Shown one piece after another: positions 59,996 to 64,000 of a stretch of DNA of 64,000 nucleotides. The stretch comes from Sulfuricellaceae bacterium. Lineage in GTDB: Bacteria > Pseudomonadota > Gammaproteobacteria > Burkholderiales > Sulfuricellaceae. Position numbers and translations under genes: made by a program. The first letter of the stretch is position 1. Every line of letters begins with the position of its first letter. Location of the stretch: the NCBI GenBank assembly GCA_030690895.1, contig JAUYFQ010000013.1:1-64000 (forward strand), given 5' to 3'. The notes under the pieces are model-generated. The model did no database searches and had not been told where the DNA came from. It was given only the letters and a program-made list of their open reading frames with translations.

Positions 59996-61336
59996 ATGGA
60001 CCCTTTCTGGCAAGCCTGTTTAAGCCGTTTCGAACAGGAACTGACCCCACAGCAATTCAAAAACTGGATCAAACCCTTACGTCTGGAAACAAACGAGGAT
60101 GTTCAGAGCATCATTGCACCAAACCGATTCATTCTACAGTGGGTACGAGACAAGTTTCTTTCTCGCTTCATTGAAATAGGTGAGGAGTATTACTCGCGTC
60201 CTGTCCAGTTTACCTTGGTTGTCGCCGATAGTGTGGAACCTCAGGAAAGCAAACGCCACCCAAGCAGTATAAAAATTGCTGCGCCTGCCATTTCTCAAAA
60301 ATCAATACGAAAAGATAAATCCGGGCTTGCAAGCACGCTTAATTTCGATAACTTTATTACTGGAAAAGCAAACCAGCTTGCACGTGCAGCAGCAATACAG
60401 GTCGCTGAAAATCCAGGTACGGCTTATAACCCATTATTCATCTATGGTGGTGTGGGTCTAGGTAAAACTCACCTTATTCAGGCCATTGGCAACCATATCC
60501 GTGAACATAACAGTGATGCCAAAATAAGTTATCTACATGCTGAACGATACGTTTCAGACGTAGTGAAGGCTTACCAGCACAAAGCATTTGATGACTTCAA
60601 ACGGTATTACCATTCACTCGATTTGTTGCTTATCGACGATATTCAGTTTTTCAGCGGCAAAGAAAAAACACAGGAAGAGTTCTTCTACGCCTTCAATGCG
60701 CTGATTGAAAGCAAGAAGCAGGTCATCATTACTTGTGATACCTATCCAAAACAGATATCCAACATGGAGGATAGGCTTATTTCCCGCTTTGGATGGGGCT
60801 TGACCGTCGCCATTGAACCGCCTGAACTGGAAATGCGCGTTGCCATTCTGCTTAAAAAAGCCGAGATCGAATCATTTAAACTGAACGATGACGTTGCATT
60901 TTTTATTGCGAAACAAATTCGCTCCAATGTTCGAGAACTGGAAGGCGCGCTGAAAAAAGTGGTTGCCTACTCCCGCTTTATCGGTTTACCAATCAATCTG
61001 GAGTTAGCCAAGGAAGCGCTGAAGGATTTGCTCGCTGTCCAAAACAGGCAGATTTCCATCGAGAACATTCAGAAAACGGTTGCTGATTATTACAAAATAA
61101 AAGTTGCCGAAATGTACTCCAAAAAGCGCACCCGCAACATTGCCCGGCCTCGCCAGGTTGCAATGGCGCTGGCCAAAGAACTTACCCATTTAAGTTTCCC
61201 GGAAATTGGGGATGCTTTTGGTGGCAGGGATCATACTACCGTGATGCACGCATGCAGAAAAATTGATGAGCTCAAGTCGGGTGAACCGACTATGGCCAGG
61301 GATATCAATGTGTTATTGCAAGTATTAAGAAGTTGA
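59996..61336 (+). CDS. dnaA: Chromosomal replication initiator protein DnaA
   Basis: 446-residue AAA+ initiator. Domain I begins [20 protein letters not shown]. The Walker A motif is [16 protein letters not shown], Walker B is [12 protein letters not shown], and sensor text is [18 protein letters not shown]. Domain IV has the DnaA-box-binding signature [15 protein letters not shown]. DnaA boxes lie on both sides of the gene. dnaN and gyrB follow in the classical order. Confidence 0.98.
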   Translation: MDPFWQACLSRFEQELTPQQFKNWIKPLRLETNEDVQSIIAPNRFILQWVRDKFLSRFIEIGEEYYSRPVQFTLVVADSVEPQESKRHPSSIKIAAPAISQKSIRKDKSGLASTLNFDNFITGKANQLARAAAIQVAENPGTAYNPLFIYGGVGLGKTHLIQAIGNHIREHNSDAKISYLHAERYVSDVVKAYQHKAFDDFKRYYHSLDLLLIDDIQFFSGKEKTQEEFFYAFNALIESKKQVIITCDTYPKQISNMEDRLISRFGWGLTVAIEPPELEMRVAILLKKAEIESFKLNDDVAFFIAKQIRSNVRELEGALKKVVAYSRFIGLPINLELAKEALKDLLAVQNRQISIENIQKTVADYYKIKVAEMYSKKRTRNIARPRQVAMALAKELTHLSFPEIGDAFGGRDHTTVMHACRKIDELKSGEPTMARDINVLLQVLRS

Positions 61337-61528
61337 ACAATTTCGGGATGATTTGTGGATAACTCTACTATTCAGGAAATCGAAAAATGTTATCCACAAA
61401 CCACCATTGCCACATACAGTTTTTATACAAATTTTATAATGTAACTAACCCATTGGATATTAAGCATTTATAGTAGTTATCTTCAGAAACTCTTCATGCT
61501 TAGCTACTAGTATTATCAGGATATATAT
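61337..61528. other. Probable origin of replication (oriC), dnaA-dnaN intergenic
   Basis: Two perfect DnaA boxes face each other: TGTGGATAA (61354-61362) and TTATCCACA (61390-61398). They are followed by an AT-rich stretch at about 61418-61445 (CAGTTTTTATACAAATTTTA, then TAATGTAAC) that could unwind, and more AT-rich sequence up to dnaN. The boxes, AT-rich tract and dnaA-dnaN position support oriC here, although the rpmH-dnaA gap also holds boxes, so the origin may be bipartite. Strand asymmetry could not be measured. Confidence 0.7.
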
Positions 61529-62632
61529 ATGTTATTAATGAAATCGAACAAGGAAGATTTTTTAAAACCCCTTCAATCCGTCGCGGGTATTGTCGAACGA
61601 CGTCACACATTGCCAATACTGTCCAATGTGCTGATCCAGATAGAGAATACTGAACTGTCTTTTGTCGCAACCGATCTTGAACTGGAAATTACCTGTAAAA
61701 CAGTGTTACCAAATTCATACGAGCGAGCAGCAATTACTGTATCGGCAAAAAAGCTGCAGGACATTGTCAGATCTCTGCCGGATGAATCCGAAGTTTCCTT
61801 TGATTCCAAGGAGAGTCGACTTCAATTAAAAGCTGGAAAAAGTCAGTTCAATCTTCAGACGCTTCCCCCCGAAGATTTTCCAAAGCTATCTTTGTCGGAT
61901 GAGGTCGAATCTGAATTCACCATCCCGCAATCAACCTTGCGTCACTTGTTCAGCCAGGTTCAATATGCCATGGCTCAGCAGGATATTCGTTACTACCTGA
62001 ACGGTTTGTTGATGATTGTTGAACCAGGAATAATCAGGGTTGTTGCGACTGATGGGCATCGATTGAGCCTTGCCAGTGCGGACGTTCCATCCATTCAGCA
62101 CACAGCCGAAGCGATTCTCCCCAGAAAGACGGTGATAGAGCTAATCAAACTTCTCTCAGGCAGTGATGATGAAATCCAGGTTTCTCTGGGTAAAAACAAG
62201 GTGACATTCAGTTTTTCGAATATCAAACTTGTTTCAAAAGTCATAGAAGGCAAATTTCCGGATTACAACAAGGTCATTCCCTTGCATCAAAATCACGTCT
62301 CGCTGGATCGTATGACTTTGTTAAGAGCTACGCAGCGTGCAGCAATTTTATCGAATGAGAAAGTCAGGGGCGTCAGACTGGTTCTGACTCAAAACAGTCT
62401 TCGTATCATATGCAATAACGCCGAGCAAGAAGAAGCTGAAGAAGAAATAGCCATCAACTATTCAAACGAGGCGCTCGACATCGGATTTAACGTAACTTAT
62501 CTGCTGGACGTGCTGAACAATCTGGAAAGCAGTGAAATCAACTGTTCTTTTGGTGGGGCAAACAGTAGTTGCCTGATAACGGTTCCTGGCGACCCGCACT
62601 TTAAATATGTTGTCATGCCTATGCGCATTTGA
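61529..62632 (+). CDS. dnaN: DNA polymerase III beta subunit (sliding clamp)
   Basis: 367-residue clamp of three similar domains. The start is ATG at 61529 with AGGA 7 bases upstream; an ATG three codons later is also possible. LKPLQSVAGIVERRHTLPIL is the usual N-terminal signature. The C-terminal end VVMPMRI closes the protein-binding groove. It tethers polymerase to DNA as a dimer. Confidence 0.97.
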   Translation: MLLMKSNKEDFLKPLQSVAGIVERRHTLPILSNVLIQIENTELSFVATDLELEITCKTVLPNSYERAAITVSAKKLQDIVRSLPDESEVSFDSKESRLQLKAGKSQFNLQTLPPEDFPKLSLSDEVESEFTIPQSTLRHLFSQVQYAMAQQDIRYYLNGLLMIVEPGIIRVVATDGHRLSLASADVPSIQHTAEAILPRKTVIELIKLLSGSDDEIQVSLGKNKVTFSFSNIKLVSKVIEGKFPDYNKVIPLHQNHVSLDRMTLLRATQRAAILSNEKVRGVRLVLTQNSLRIICNNAEQEEAEEEIAINYSNEALDIGFNVTYLLDVLNNLESSEINCSFGGANSSCLITVPGDPHFKYVVMPMRI

Positions 62633-62697
62633 AATGCAAATCTGCTAAATCAGAGATGGACTTCAGTTTGATAATTTAATAAGTCAGATATTCCTGA

Positions 62698-64000
<1,303 letters not shown>

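Overview
The window looks like chromosome from a betaproteobacterium, most likely of the Nitrosomonadales (Gallionella, Sideroxydans or Sulfuricella-like). The evidence is the cbb3 oxidase cluster, the DsrC/TusE-family protein, the PF08886-type glutamate-cysteine ligase, Coq7-type ubiquinone synthesis, the betaproteobacterial atp and par/gid gene orders, and the abundance of short palindromic repeats. The genus is an inference; no rRNA or tRNA gene lies in the window.

Layout. Bases 1-380 hold the first codons of an IS110-family transposase, its structured 5' region and a REP-like pair. Bases 381-4440 (minus strand) carry an Rrf2-type regulator followed by ccoN-O-Q-P. Diverging from the regulator is an unusual protein of two fused DsrC/TusE domains, then gshA. 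Bases 6714-7049 hold a 268-bp nested palindrome. Next come a PilJ/HAMP/PAS/GGDEF/EAL protein, the ABC-F ATPase ybiT, a soluble chemoreceptor-like protein with a CZB domain, small unknown genes, coq7, a glcF-like gene, and a ferredoxin-reductase with an HTH-like N-terminus. Two single-polypeptide restriction-modification enzymes (18165-21191, MmeI-like; 33608-37429, type IIG-like) flank a housekeeping block of tex, gltB, gltD, hemE and priA. argS, a SPOR protein, dsbA and an orphan response regulator follow.

From 41.5 kb to the end is the replication-origin neighbourhood. On the minus strand are glmU-glmS, the complete atpIBEFHAGDC operon with a near-consensus promoter and a strong terminator, parA-parB with rsmG and mnmG, a near-perfect parS, and rpmH-rnpA-yidD-yidC-mnmE. 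On the plus strand are dnaA, a probable oriC, dnaN and the start of gyrB. Replication, segregation, tRNA modification, membrane insertion and ATP synthesis genes are thus clustered around oriC.

The most notable feature is repeat biology. Four repeat units in three places (6.7, 14.4 and 31.1 kb) share two constant boxes, CAAGGCGCG and GCAAC(G/A)CCG, that enclose different palindromes; the enclosing elements begin GGG and end CCC. A second, GC-rich palindromic repeat lies between ccoN and ccoO; two related copies and a third similar segment lie in frame inside the MmeI-like gene and add proline/glycine-rich stretches to the protein. Other points of interest are the tandem DsrC fusion, the HTH-ferredoxin-reductase fusion, a DnaA-box cluster upstream of priA, and a parS-like sequence inside a coding region 38 kb from the canonical site.
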